A stretch of 64,000 nt of DNA. Origin: Verrucomicrobiales bacterium (lineage in GTDB: Bacteria; Verrucomicrobiota; Verrucomicrobiia; Limisphaerales; J093). This document shows positions 43,475 to 52,611 of this stretch, piece after piece; position 1 is the stretch's first letter, and each line of letters opens with the position of its first letter. The stretch covers positions 372,001 through 436,000 of the forward strand of contig JACKPV010000023.1 in NCBI GenBank assembly GCA_024233305.1. Reading direction: 5' to 3'. The position numbers and the translations under genes are program-made. The notes beneath the pieces are model-generated. The model saw only the letters and a list, made by a program, of their open reading frames with translations, was not told where the DNA came from and ran no database searches.

Positions 43475-46400
43475 CTATTGGAAACGAATCTGAATCTGGG
43501 AGCCGGTCGCCGTGATTTCGGCGATGGTCCGCGCCACCGAGCTGCGCACCCGGTAGAAGCGCGTGCCGCCGGCGGCCACGGTGTTGAAGGTCTGCGTGCC
43601 CGGATTGAGGCTGGCGCCGCTGTCCAGTTGCCAGGCTTCGCCGAGCGCGTTCACGAATTCGAGTTGATCGACCGGGGTGTTCTCGACCTCGGTGTACGCC
43701 TTGAGCGCGCCCGCCGCACTGCCGTTGATCAGTTTGCGTTCGCCCGTGCTCGCATCCACCGAGAACCACTCCACGTGCGCTCCGCCGCCCCGTTCATACC
43801 ACACCAGCCGGAACGGGTAGAATCCGCTGGCCGGGACCACCACATCGACCACCTGGTCGGCCGTGCCCCCGCTGCGGAACATCAACGCCGGAATGGCCGG
43901 GTCGTTCACCAGGGCCCCGCCCACCAGCTTGAAGCCGTCGTCGGAACGCACCCCAAACCGCTGGATGCCGGCGGTCAGTTCGAGCCAGCAGCTCGCCTCC
44001 ATCGCGATGTCATCGTCGCCGTTCTCCAGGGGATCGATGCCGGGAATGGGCAGGTCATTCGGGAAGTAACCGTCCGCGCTGCCCGGCGCGCCCTGCGAGA
44101 AGTTGATGAGGTCGGCCACTTCGCTGACATCCACATACTTCTCGATGGTCGAGTTCGGCGCGAGCTGGGCCTCGGCCCGGTTCAGACTGTCTTCCAGGTC
44201 CGAACCCATCGGCGCTTGCACGACCCGCACGTCGATGCCGCGCGTGATCCCCGGACCCGAAGCCAGCTTGGAAGGATCGAGCGAGGCATAGACCACCAGG
44301 AAGCTCCATTCCGTGGCCACTTCGACGTCCTCACTGTCCCGGAACGAGACGCGGACCTCCTGGGTCGAACCGCTGGGCGGGAGCGGGGTGAGCGTGTAGT
44401 TCACCAGGGCGCCCTGGGCGCTTGGGGTCACGGTGGCGGCCACCGGCTGACCGTTGACTTCGAGAAGGATGGTGTCGGTCTTGACCGAAGTCTGGCGGTT
44501 GCGGATCTCGACGGCAATCGCCGGAGTCACACTCTTCACCGTGGAATCAGGCACCGGACTCAGGGAGAGGATCGAGGCGCGCTGCGTGCCCGGATCGGGC
44601 ACCGGGATGAAGACCATGTAATTCTGCGCCCGGGCACCGTCCTCGGCATCGCCCGTGACCTGCCGCAACCGGAAGGTGGTCACGCCCGAAAGTTGCAGCA
44701 CGGTCTTTTGCTGACCGGTTCCGTCGGTCAGCGGCGTGTTGCGGTACTGGAAACCGGATTTCGTGCCGAGGAATGAACCCACCGGCTCGCGGGCGGGATT
44801 CTCCTGCCCCCGGTTGCCGGTCACCCGTTCGAGGACGCTCTCCGCCGCCGCCATGTTGGCCATCGACTGGCGGAGGTACACCTCATAGAAGCCGGCGGGG
44901 AAGGTCCGCGTGTATTGCAGCCATTCATCGGCCGCGATGTCCACCACGTCGTACTCCCACACCCCGGCCGCGCTTCCCCCGGCGTCGGCGTACTTCTTGC
45001 GCACGATGTCCAACGAGTGCTGCATCCGAACCGGGTCGCCCAGGCGGTAGGGCGTGTCCGTGCCGTTGGGAGTCGTTCGCGTGTCGGAGAAGTCGATGTC
45101 CACGATGCCTTGCTGGTCGTTGTAGGAAGCCGGGTTCCACCATCCCTCGGCGGTCACCACCGGGTTGTCGATGAACTCGCCCGCGTAGTAGTTGTAATCC
45201 TCGACCTCGATCACCAACCGGCTCGTCGAGAAGGTGTCGAAATAGACCGTCCGGGTGGTTACTTCGCCGTCGCTGTCTTCGGCGCTGAGCGTGGCGACGT
45301 AATTGGCGTCCGCGGCCAGTCCGCCGGTGAGCGTGTAGCGGACCACCTTGCCCTCCGCATCGACATCCACCCGGGTCTCCGTACCGGCGTCCGGCGCCTG
45401 CCCGTTCAAGAGCAGGGTGATCTTGTCCTTCGGCAGCGCCTTGTCATCGGTGACTTTGAACGAAACGCTGCTGCTGGCCGGCAGGAAATTGGCGTAGTCC
45501 GCCGGCTGGGTTTCGGAAAGCAGCGGCGCGGTGTTGTCGCCCAGCGGCGGCGCGGAAAGCACCGCATTGTCGTAGGCAATCCGGTATTGCGGCACGGCCG
45601 CGTTGAACTGTTGGTAGCAATAGAGCGTGAAGTAACCCGAGGTGATGTAGGGCGCCATCGGATCGTCCGAACCGTCGTCCATCGGGTCCTCACCCGGCGT
45701 GTCCACGATGGTCCGTTCCCACAGCACCGCGTCGTTGTCGTCCATGTCGAGCACGCGCCCGGTGACGATGACGCTGCCGTCCTCGACGCGGAGCGCCAGG
45801 GAAAGGGTGATGTTCTCGTTCTTGATCTCGGCGCTGGCGCTGTCATCGGCCACAAAGTACTTCTGGATGCCCTTGGTGATGAGCACGTCGGTGGGGTCCT
45901 TGGCGATGCCGTAGCCGGCGAGCGTGCCCGGGCTGTTGCCGCCCGTGTTCGGGATGAAGGCCAGCACGGCGAAGGTGTCCTCGCCCGTCGACTCGAGGAC
46001 GTCGACCCGGAGTTCGTAGCGCTCGCCTTCGACCAGTTCGATGTTGCGCGAGGTTTTCTGGCCCGCCGTAAAGATGTCCTGGCCGGCGCCGGGCAGGTCG
46101 AACACGAACCGTCCGCCCGTCTCCGACGGCAGTCCGAAACCAGGGACAAACGTGAAGTCGCTCCAATCCGTCTTGGTGTTGTCGTTGAAGTCGTCGAGGA
46201 TCGCCTCATCCATCACGAAAACCTCGGCGTCGTCGTACGCCACCCGGTACTGGGGCACGCTGGCGTTGAACTGCTGGTAGCAATAGAGCGTGAAGTAACC
46301 CGAGGTGATGTAGGGCGCCGCCGGATCGTCGGACCCGTCATCCATCGGATCCTCCCCCGCGGTGTCCACGATGCTCCGCTCCCAAAGCACCGCATCCCCG

Positions 46401-46957
46401 GCCTCCTTGTCGAGCACCCGGCCGGTGACGAACACGCTGCCGTTGCGAACGCTCAGCGTCAGGGAAAGCGTGATGTTCTCGTTCTTCACCTCGGCGCCGG
46501 CGCTGTCATCGGCCACGAAGTACTTCTGGATGCCCTTGGTGATAAGCACGTCGGTGGGATCCTTGGCGATGCCGTAGCCGGCGAGCGTGCCCGGGCTGTT
46601 GCCGCCCGTGTTCGGGATGAACGCCAGCACCGCAAACGTGTCCTCGCCGGTCGATTCGTTCACGTCCACGCGCATCTCCAACGTCCGACCCTCCTTCAAT
46701 TCCAGGGTTTCCGAGATCTTCTGGCCGGCAGTGAAGATGTCCTGCCCGGCGGCCGGCAGATCGAACACGAACCGGCCTCCCGTCTCGGCGGGCAATCCGA
46801 AGCCCGGCACGAACGTGAAGTCCGACCAGTCGGTTTTCGTGTTGTCGTTGAAATTGTCGAGCACCCGCGCCGTGAGCGGCAACGGGACCGTGAGGGCCGC
46901 CACCAACGTGCCGATACCCGCCAACCGGCCCCTCACCGAAGTTCTTGCATTTGGCAT
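43475..46957 (-). CDS. Large secreted multidomain beta protein with tandem module and PA14-like domain
   Basis: A 1160-residue protein with a signal peptide (RLAGIGTLVAALTVPLPLTA). Residues 32-247 and 253-466 are two copies (period 221) of a LamG/DUF1080-like beta domain beginning V/ILD-N/D-FNDNTKTDWSDFTF. Then come Ig-like domains (NTAPLLSETQPADYANFLPA and, later, RASILSLSPVPDSTVKSVTP), a carbohydrate-binding-like domain in between (RLVIEVEDYNYYAGEFIDNP, ASYNDQQGIVDIDF), and near the C-terminus a PA14-like region (CWLELTAGIQRFGVRSDDGF ... GFYPFRLVWYERGGGAHVEW). It ends in the common secreted-protein module (AWQLDSGASLNP ... RFYRVRSS) plus a short tail. There is no recognised catalytic domain, so polymer binding or a surface structural role is likely. 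It is transcribed alone, divergently from squalene-hopene cyclase. Confidence 0.82.
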   Translation of the reverse strand: MPNARTSVRGRLAGIGTLVAALTVPLPLTARVLDNFNDNTKTDWSDFTFVPGFGLPAETGGRFVFDLPAAGQDIFTAGQKISETLELKEGRTLEMRVDVNESTGEDTFAVLAFIPNTGGNSPGTLAGYGIAKDPTDVLITKGIQKYFVADDSAGAEVKNENITLSLTLSVRNGSVFVTGRVLDKEAGDAVLWERSIVDTAGEDPMDDGSDDPAAPYITSGYFTLYCYQQFNASVPQYRVAYDDAEVFVMDEAILDDFNDNTKTDWSDFTFVPGFGLPSETGGRFVFDLPGAGQDIFTAGQKTSRNIELVEGERYELRVDVLESTGEDTFAVLAFIPNTGGNSPGTLAGYGIAKDPTDVLITKGIQKYFVADDSASAEIKNENITLSLALRVEDGSVIVTGRVLDMDDNDAVLWERTIVDTPGEDPMDDGSDDPMAPYITSGYFTLYCYQQFNAAVPQYRIAYDNAVLSAPPLGDNTAPLLSETQPADYANFLPASSSVSFKVTDDKALPKDKITLLLNGQAPDAGTETRVDVDAEGKVVRYTLTGGLAADANYVATLSAEDSDGEVTTRTVYFDTFSTSRLVIEVEDYNYYAGEFIDNPVVTAEGWWNPASYNDQQGIVDIDFSDTRTTPNGTDTPYRLGDPVRMQHSLDIVRKKYADAGGSAAGVWEYDVVDIAADEWLQYTRTFPAGFYEVYLRQSMANMAAAESVLERVTGNRGQENPAREPVGSFLGTKSGFQYRNTPLTDGTGQQKTVLQLSGVTTFRLRQVTGDAEDGARAQNYMVFIPVPDPGTQRASILSLSPVPDSTVKSVTPAIAVEIRNRQTSVKTDTILLEVNGQPVAATVTPSAQGALVNYTLTPLPPSGSTQEVRVSFRDSEDVEVATEWSFLVVYASLDPSKLASGPGITRGIDVRVVQAPMGSDLEDSLNRAEAQLAPNSTIEKYVDVSEVADLINFSQGAPGSADGYFPNDLPIPGIDPLENGDDDIAMEASCWLELTAGIQRFGVRSDDGFKLVGGALVNDPAIPALMFRSGGTADQVVDVVVPASGFYPFRLVWYERGGGAHVEWFSVDASTGERKLINGSAAGALKAYTEVENTPVDQLEFVNALGEAWQLDSGASLNPGTQTFNTVAAGGTRFYRVRSSVARTIAEITATGSQIQIRFQ
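45562..46864 (-). repeat. 663-bp tandem duplication in the large secreted protein gene
   Basis: Copies at 46214-46864 and 45562-46201 encode nearly the same 215-residue module. Whole stretches are identical in DNA (for example the region around 45870-45950 versus 46533-46613), including third codon positions, so the copies are recent or kept alike by gene conversion. Confidence 0.88.
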
Positions 46958-47125
46958 AAGCGCATGAAGTTGAATTGAATAGCGGTTCTCTACTGCAACG
47001 CCGATGGCTTGTCCATCTTAAGTATCGGCTCGAAGCGACCCGGACGGAGGCCGTCCTCCGCCCCAGGTCAGGAATCGCGACGGCTGCCGGAAGGGACCGG
47101 ATTCCGCAGGCCAAAGGGCTTTACA

Positions 47126-49177
47126 ATGACGGGGACTCCTCGCATAACAACCGCGATGTCTGCGACTTCGACCGAAGGACGCCCCCCCCAACTGTCCGCG
47201 ACGCCGGCTCAGCCTTTGCCTGAGTCCGCTCGCGATCTGGCTGCTGCCATCGGGCGCTCGCAACAACATCTCCTTGGCCTGCAACACGAGCCGGGTTACT
47301 GGATCGGCGAGTTGTTCGTGGATGGAACCCTGGTGGCCGATTCGATCGTCTACCATCACTGGAACGGCAGCGTGGATCCCGAATGGGAGCGCAAGGCGGT
47401 GAACCACCTGTTCCGACTGCAACTCCCGGATGGCGGCTGGAACCTCTATCACGGCGGCCCTCCCGAGGTGAACGCGACGGTCAAGGCCTACCTGGCGCTC
47501 AAACTTGCCGGCGTGCCGTTGACCGATCCCCGGATGCTCAAGGCGCGCGAAGTCGCCCTGAGCCTGGGCGGCGTCCCGCGGATGAACACCTTCTCGAAGC
47601 TCTACCTGGCCTTGATGGGGCTGTATCCGTGGAAGTACGTCCCGACCATCCCGTGCGAGGTCCTGCTCATCGGCAAGTGGTTCCACGTCAATTTCTGGGA
47701 CATGAGCAACTGGTCGCGCGCCATGCTCGTGCCGCTGGCCATCATCAACCATTTCAAGCCCACGCGGCCGCTGGGCATCAGCCTGCACGAACTCTACCGG
47801 GAAGGTTACCACGAACGCGACCTGCGCCTGCCCCGTGATCCCGGGATCATCAGCTGGCGCAACTTCTTCCTCGGCCTCGACAAGCTCCACAAATTCGCCG
47901 AACTCTGGGCCAAAGCCGGCATCCACCCGTTTCGGCGGCGCGCCTTGAAGAAGGCCGAGCAGTGGATGATCGAGCGCTTCGAGGGCTCCGACGGTCTCGC
48001 CGCGATCTTCCCGGGAATGCTCTATTCGCTGATCGCCCTCAAGGCCCTCGGCTACCCGGACGACCACGAGCACATCCGAAACCTCGAGGCCCTGATCCGG
48101 AAGCATTCCCACGAAACGGAGGACGAGGTCCGCATCGAGCCGTGCCTTTCCCCGGTTTGGGACACTGCCATCGTCACCATCGCCCTGCGCGAATCCGGCC
48201 TGCCCGCGGAGCATCCCGCCCTCGTCAAGGCCGGTTCCTGGCTGGTGACCAAGGAAATCCGTTTCCGGGGTGATTGGCACCACAAGAACCCCGCCGACGT
48301 CGAACCCAGCGGCTGGGTCTTCGAGTTCGAGAACAAGTGGAACCCGGACGTGGACGACACCGCGATGGTCCTGCTCGCTTTGCGCCTGGTGAAGACCACC
48401 GACCCGGCGGCCTGCGAGGCCGCCTACCGCCGCGGCCTGAACTGGATGCTGGCCTTCCAGTGCCGTGACGGTGGTTGGGCGGCCTTCGACAAGGACTGCA
48501 CCAACAACATCCTCGAAAAGGTCCCCTTCGCCGACCACAACGCGATGCTCGATCCGGAATGCGCCGACATCACCGCCCGGATCCTCGAGGTGCTCGGCCA
48601 CGAGAAGTATCCCCTCGACCACCCGCAAGTGGTGCGCGCGCTTGATTACCTCCGCAACCATCAGGAAGAGGACGGGACCTGGTATGGCCGGTGGGGGGTC
48701 AACTACATCTACGGCACCTGGCAGGTGTTGCGCGGGTTGCAGACCATGGGGATGGATATGCACCAACCCTGGTTGCTCAAAGCGCGCGGATGGTACGAGA
48801 GCGTCCAGCACCCGGACGGCGGCTGGGGCGAGCGCTGCAACACCTACGACGATCCCGTTTTCAAAGGCCAAGGACCGAGCACCGCTTCGCAAACCGCCTG
48901 GGCGGTGATGGGCCTTTGTGCCTTCGGCGATCCGGATCGTCCTAGTCTGCGGCGGGGTATCGACTACCTGATCGCCACGCAGAACCCGGACGGTTCCTGG
49001 TCGGAAGATGAGATCACCGGCACCGGTTTTCCGAAGGTGTTCTATCTCAAGTACGACATGTACCGGAACGCCTGGCCGTTGCTGGCCCTCGCGACCTACC
49101 GGCTCCTGCGCGAAAGGACGCGGGTCAACGGCGGCCCGTACGCGCTGCAAGACCCGCTGTCCATCAAGGTGAGTTGA
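47126..49177 (+). CDS. shc: Squalene-hopene cyclase
   Basis: A 683-residue cyclase that folds squalene into hopene/hopanol, the first committed step of hopanoid membrane lipids. The catalytic DXDD motif is DVDD in WNPDVDDTAMVLLAL (nt 48347-48358), and QW-type repeats are present: QLPDGGWNLY, QCRDGGWAAFD, QHPDGGWGERCN, QNPDGSW. The alpha/alpha-barrel length fits family members (630-720 aa). Start is ATG 47126 or 47156; an upstream frame extension of 39 residues has no homology. The protein is a monotopic inner-membrane enzyme. No other hopanoid genes are adjacent. It is divergent from the large secreted protein gene, with about 170 bp between. Confidence 0.95.
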   Translation: MTGTPRITTAMSATSTEGRPPQLSATPAQPLPESARDLAAAIGRSQQHLLGLQHEPGYWIGELFVDGTLVADSIVYHHWNGSVDPEWERKAVNHLFRLQLPDGGWNLYHGGPPEVNATVKAYLALKLAGVPLTDPRMLKAREVALSLGGVPRMNTFSKLYLALMGLYPWKYVPTIPCEVLLIGKWFHVNFWDMSNWSRAMLVPLAIINHFKPTRPLGISLHELYREGYHERDLRLPRDPGIISWRNFFLGLDKLHKFAELWAKAGIHPFRRRALKKAEQWMIERFEGSDGLAAIFPGMLYSLIALKALGYPDDHEHIRNLEALIRKHSHETEDEVRIEPCLSPVWDTAIVTIALRESGLPAEHPALVKAGSWLVTKEIRFRGDWHHKNPADVEPSGWVFEFENKWNPDVDDTAMVLLALRLVKTTDPAACEAAYRRGLNWMLAFQCRDGGWAAFDKDCTNNILEKVPFADHNAMLDPECADITARILEVLGHEKYPLDHPQVVRALDYLRNHQEEDGTWYGRWGVNYIYGTWQVLRGLQTMGMDMHQPWLLKARGWYESVQHPDGGWGERCNTYDDPVFKGQGPSTASQTAWAVMGLCAFGDPDRPSLRRGIDYLIATQNPDGSWSEDEITGTGFPKVFYLKYDMYRNAWPLLALATYRLLRERTRVNGGPYALQDPLSIKVS

Positions 49178-49202
49178 GGGGGCGCGATCCGCACCATCCC
49201 CC

Positions 49203-49241
49203 CGTTTCCCGTCAACCGGTGGCCGCCCGCTTCGGGAAACG
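49203..49241. terminator. Hairpin between convergent genes, possible bidirectional terminator
   Basis: CGTTTCCCG (49203-49211) and CGGGAAACG (49233-49241) form a 9-bp perfect stem with a 21-base loop. It lies 26 bp after the shc stop and 50 bp after the stop of the convergent leucine-rich repeat gene. There is no T-run on either side. Confidence 0.4.
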
Positions 49242-49292
49242 CGATCGGGTACAGGTCGGCGTGATCGGGCAGTTCCGCCCCCGGCTGTCCGG

Positions 49293-51860
49293 TCAATTCC
49301 CGTCGATCTCGACCGCCCGATAGAAGCGATGGGGGTCGGCACCCGCGTCGGGATCGTTCAGTTCGCCAGGCCCTGCCACGCGGCTTACGGTTTGCCAGTC
49401 CTCCCAGTTGTGCAGGTTGGTGCTGCGCTGGATGCTCAGCCGGGCCGGCGCAGGGCTCGCGCTGTGCAGTCGCAAAGCCTCCGTGATTGAACCGGGATTC
49501 CCCTCGATGCGAATCGGTACCCACAGGGCGGTCGGCCGGTCGGCCACGATGTCCGTCCACCCGGTCGTTCCCGGTCGGTAACGGAGCACCACGGCGTGAG
49601 TTCCAAGAAAGGCGTTCTCGTGGATTTCGGGTGCGTCCGCCTCGAAGTATAGATTGTTGAGGCTGCCGCATAGATTGAACGCGTAATCACCGACTTTTGC
49701 AGTCCCTCTTGGCACGACGACACCGGTCAGGCTGCCACAGCCGAGGAACGTGGAGGTTCCGATCGAGGGAATCCCGTTGGGAATCCTGATGCTGCCGAGA
49801 CTGCTGCAGAGGCTGAAAGCCCCGCTTCCCAACCTCGTGAGGCGATCCGGCAGTTCGACGCTGACCAGAGAGCTGCAGCGGGCGAACGCCCAATCCCCGA
49901 TGCTGGCGACGCCGTCCGGCACGGCGACCTTGGTGAGATGGATACACCCGTAGAAGGCGCTCGCACGGATGCCGACGACGGTGGGCGGGATGACATAACT
50001 CCCGGCCTTCCCTGGAGGGCAAATGACCAGCTCGGTCCCTGTCGCATCGAACAGCACGCCTCCCTGGCTGCGATAGACCGGGTTCGCACTGCCTGCCTCG
50101 ATGGCCAGCAGGCCGTAACAGCCGTAGAAGGTCTCCCCGGAGAGATCTGCCACACCATCGCCCAAGGCAACCTCGGTGAGACCGGCGCACCACGAAAACG
50201 CTCCATCCCCGATCTGTACCACACCCTCCGGGATGGTTATGTGAGTCAGTCCACTACAGGAACTGAAGGCCCCCTCGCCGATGGTTGTGAGGCTGTCAGG
50301 CATGGCCAGGCGCGTCAGGCTGTGGCAGCTCCCAAACGCGTAGACCCCAAGACGCACCACGCGGTCGCCCAGCGTGAGGGAGGCCAGTTTACCGCAGCCG
50401 GCGAAGGCCCCATTGCTGATTTCGGTGACACTGTTGGGGACGGTCACGTCAGTCAGGCTGACGCAACCCGAGAAGGCTCCATTTCCGAGACTGGGCACGC
50501 CTTCGCCGATCCGGACCTCGGTCAGGCCGCTGCAGTCGGCGAACACTCCATGCCCGATGCTGGTGGCGCTCCCGGGAATGACCACGCTGGTCAAGGCCCA
50601 GCAGCCAACGAACGCCTCGTCTCCGAGCCGGGTGACACCCTCAGGAAGGACAACGCGCTCCAGAGCAACGCAAGTCCTGAACGCGCCCTTGCCGATTTCG
50701 CGCACGCCCCGGGCAAGGGTCACGCTCACCAACCCCCAACAGTTGGCAAAAGCCTCCTCACCGACAGTCTGGACGCCGCCAGGGATGTGGACGGTCTCCA
50801 GGCTGGTGCAACGGGAGAACAGCGCGACGGGGATGCTGGCCAGATCTTCCGGCAGGGTCACGCTGGTGAGGCTGACGCAGCCCGAGAAGGCTCCATTTCC
50901 GAGGCTGGTCAGGCCGATGGGGAGCGCCACCCTTGTCAAGCCGGTGCACTGGGTGAACGCACCGGTCGCGATGGTGCGAACGCCCGCGGGAATCGTCAGG
51001 TCGGTGAGGGCGGTGCACGACGCAAACGCCCTCTCCCCGATGGTCTGCAGACCGCCGGACAACTCAAGTTGGCTGAGGCTCGTGCATTGGTAGAAGGCGC
51101 TCTTCCCGATGCTCAGGACGCGTTCGGGTATCTGTATTTCCGCCAGTCGCGTGCAGCCGAAGAACGCAACATCCGCGATACTGGTCAGGCTGTCCGGGAG
51201 GGTCACGCTGGCCAGCCCCGTGCAGGTTGAGAACGCTCCTACGGGGATGCGGATCACATTGGCGGGAATCGCTACATGGGTCAGCCCGGCAGAATGGGAA
51301 AACGCCCAATCGCCGATACGGCTGACACTCTCGGGAAGCGAGTAGGCACCGGTCTTTCCGCCGGGACATTGGACCACCACCGCCCGGCTCTTGTCGAAGA
51401 GAACCCCTTCCAGGCTGCTGTAGGCCGGGTTCCCCGGGGCGACCTCGATGGAAATCAGGCTTTCACAGTCCGAAAACGCCCGGCTTCCGACACTGAGAAC
51501 GCTCTCCGAGACCGCAACCCTCCTCAGGCCGGAGCATCCATAGAAAGCGCTGTCTCCGATGCTGACGACACCCGCCGGAATCACCGTGTTGGTCAAGCTG
51601 CTGTTCCGGCGGAAAGTGCCGTCCCCGATCCGGGTAACGGGGTGTCCATCCAGGACATTCGGGATCAGGAGATCGCTGACGGAGCCGGTATAGCCGGTGA
51701 TGGTCGCTTCTCCGTTTGCGAGCGTGTAGTCGAAGTCCCCGTTGCCGAGGGTGGCCCCACACATCGGAACTCCCAGCAGACAACCTCCGAGGATCATCCA
51801 CGCCTCCACCGCACGGCATCTGCGCGCAAACCCTGCTTCGAATCCAGCCATCGTCTCCAT
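49293..51860 (-). CDS. BspA-type leucine-rich repeat secreted protein
   Basis: An 855-residue exported protein. A signal-like segment (WMILGGCLLGVPMCGA) lies about 20 residues after ATG 51860; ATG 51851 or 51797 could also be used. GGC in this segment might act as a lipobox. Residues about 40-760 are roughly 29 LRR_5/BspA repeats of about 23 residues with the pattern I-G-x-x-A-F-x-x-C-x-x-L-x-x-V-x-I-P-x-x-V (for example SIGDSAFYGCSGLRRVAVSE). The end (LSIQRSTNLHNWEDWQT ... RFYRAVEIDGN) is the common secreted-protein module. In other bacteria such repeats mediate adhesion or binding; here the partner is unknown. The gene stands alone. Confidence 0.88.
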   Translation of the reverse strand: METMAGFEAGFARRCRAVEAWMILGGCLLGVPMCGATLGNGDFDYTLANGEATITGYTGSVSDLLIPNVLDGHPVTRIGDGTFRRNSSLTNTVIPAGVVSIGDSAFYGCSGLRRVAVSESVLSVGSRAFSDCESLISIEVAPGNPAYSSLEGVLFDKSRAVVVQCPGGKTGAYSLPESVSRIGDWAFSHSAGLTHVAIPANVIRIPVGAFSTCTGLASVTLPDSLTSIADVAFFGCTRLAEIQIPERVLSIGKSAFYQCTSLSQLELSGGLQTIGERAFASCTALTDLTIPAGVRTIATGAFTQCTGLTRVALPIGLTSLGNGAFSGCVSLTSVTLPEDLASIPVALFSRCTSLETVHIPGGVQTVGEEAFANCWGLVSVTLARGVREIGKGAFRTCVALERVVLPEGVTRLGDEAFVGCWALTSVVIPGSATSIGHGVFADCSGLTEVRIGEGVPSLGNGAFSGCVSLTDVTVPNSVTEISNGAFAGCGKLASLTLGDRVVRLGVYAFGSCHSLTRLAMPDSLTTIGEGAFSSCSGLTHITIPEGVVQIGDGAFSWCAGLTEVALGDGVADLSGETFYGCYGLLAIEAGSANPVYRSQGGVLFDATGTELVICPPGKAGSYVIPPTVVGIRASAFYGCIHLTKVAVPDGVASIGDWAFARCSSLVSVELPDRLTRLGSGAFSLCSSLGSIRIPNGIPSIGTSTFLGCGSLTGVVVPRGTAKVGDYAFNLCGSLNNLYFEADAPEIHENAFLGTHAVVLRYRPGTTGWTDIVADRPTALWVPIRIEGNPGSITEALRLHSASPAPARLSIQRSTNLHNWEDWQTVSRVAGPGELNDPDAGADPHRFYRAVEIDGN

Positions 51861-52144
51861 GGCTCCATCAATTCTCGGCCTCAGCACCCCCCGTTTCTTT
51901 CAGCCGGGGATCATCCTTCGCATAGCAGGTTGGGGACCATCCTGTCACGCAGTTTCCGTCGGCTCCGGCCGGGGGGCATGGGGATCGCTCTTCGACCTGA
52001 TACGACCCGCGTCCTGCAGCCAGCGCTTCAACGGGGGAGCAGAAACGGAGGAGACCCGGGGCGTTCGCACGCTGGCGGTCTGGTTCACCCTCCGCAACTG
52101 GACGGCGTTCACTATGATGCCGGTTCGGTCGCAGAACCGATACT

Positions 52145-52254
52145 GAACCTGTCACTTTGTGTGCGCACCAGCACGGTCACCGAAACCGAGCGGAATAGAT
52201 ACCGCGCGCCAATCACGTTAAATTCCTCGCGATAACGAACCTGTCACTCTGTGT
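52145..52254 (+). repeat. Direct repeat pair GAACCTGTCACTyTGTGT
   Basis: GAACCTGTCACTTTGTGT (52145-52162) and GAACCTGTCACTCTGTGT (52237-52254) agree at 17 of 18 positions and lie 92 bp apart. Multiple short direct repeats with TGTCAC are found in the ends of some insertion sequences (for example the IS21 family), so this might be a relic end; no transposase frame is present. Confidence 0.5.
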
Positions 52255-52520
52255 CTGGCAGGGCTGTGGTTCGCTCTTCCCGACACGGTGGAGTCATCGG
52301 GGTGCTTACTCCCGGCGCCCCGTCGCTGCGCCTACATTCTCGTGGGATCAGCAGCCGGTTCCGACAAGACGGTAGGTTGACGGTGGTCTCCCTGGCCGCT
52401 TTCGCTGCGGGGCGCGCTTCCGGGCGCGATTTTTTTCCGATTTCCCGGGTGCTGGCGTGCAGCGGCTTGCGGCGATCGCCATCCGTCGTCGCCGCCTGCA
52501 CTCCCGCCCGACACCGGCCC

Positions 52521-52536
52521 TGGCACGCTTCCTGTA
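52521..52536 (+). promoter_or_regulatory. Sigma-54-like (-24/-12) promoter of nifH
   Basis: TGGCACGCTTCCTGTA fits the consensus TGGCACG-N4-TTGCA: the -24 half is perfect, spacing of 12 between GG and the -12 dinucleotide is correct, but the -12 reads CTGTA (GT in place of GC). Predicted transcription start is near 52547, giving a leader of about 65 bases before nifH. Confidence 0.6.
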
Positions 52537-52611
52537 AGAGGAGTCTGCCAGCGGGCAAGGGACTGCCGGGCGCAAAACCACCCGCCGGAACTCGAACACG
52601 ATTGTTGACGC

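Larger units (their letters stand above)
51861..52611. other. Gene-free interval upstream of the nif cluster
   Basis: About 750 bp separate the divergent leucine-rich repeat gene and nifH. Short open frames here lack any recognisable product. It holds two 18-bp direct repeats (52145 and 52237) and a sigma-54-like promoter (52521). I searched the 270 bp upstream of that promoter by eye for the NifA site TGT-N10-ACA and found no perfect copy; CGT-N10-ACA just upstream of 52340 is the nearest. Confidence 0.6.

Noticed and set aside
44915..46978. Plus-strand open frame (687 codons) opposite the large secreted protein
   Set aside because: Its internal repeats are only the antisense image of the real tandem duplication.
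47018..49342. Minus-strand open frame (774 codons) opposite squalene-hopene cyclase
   Set aside because: The cyclase has its DXDD and QW motifs in the other strand; this frame has none.
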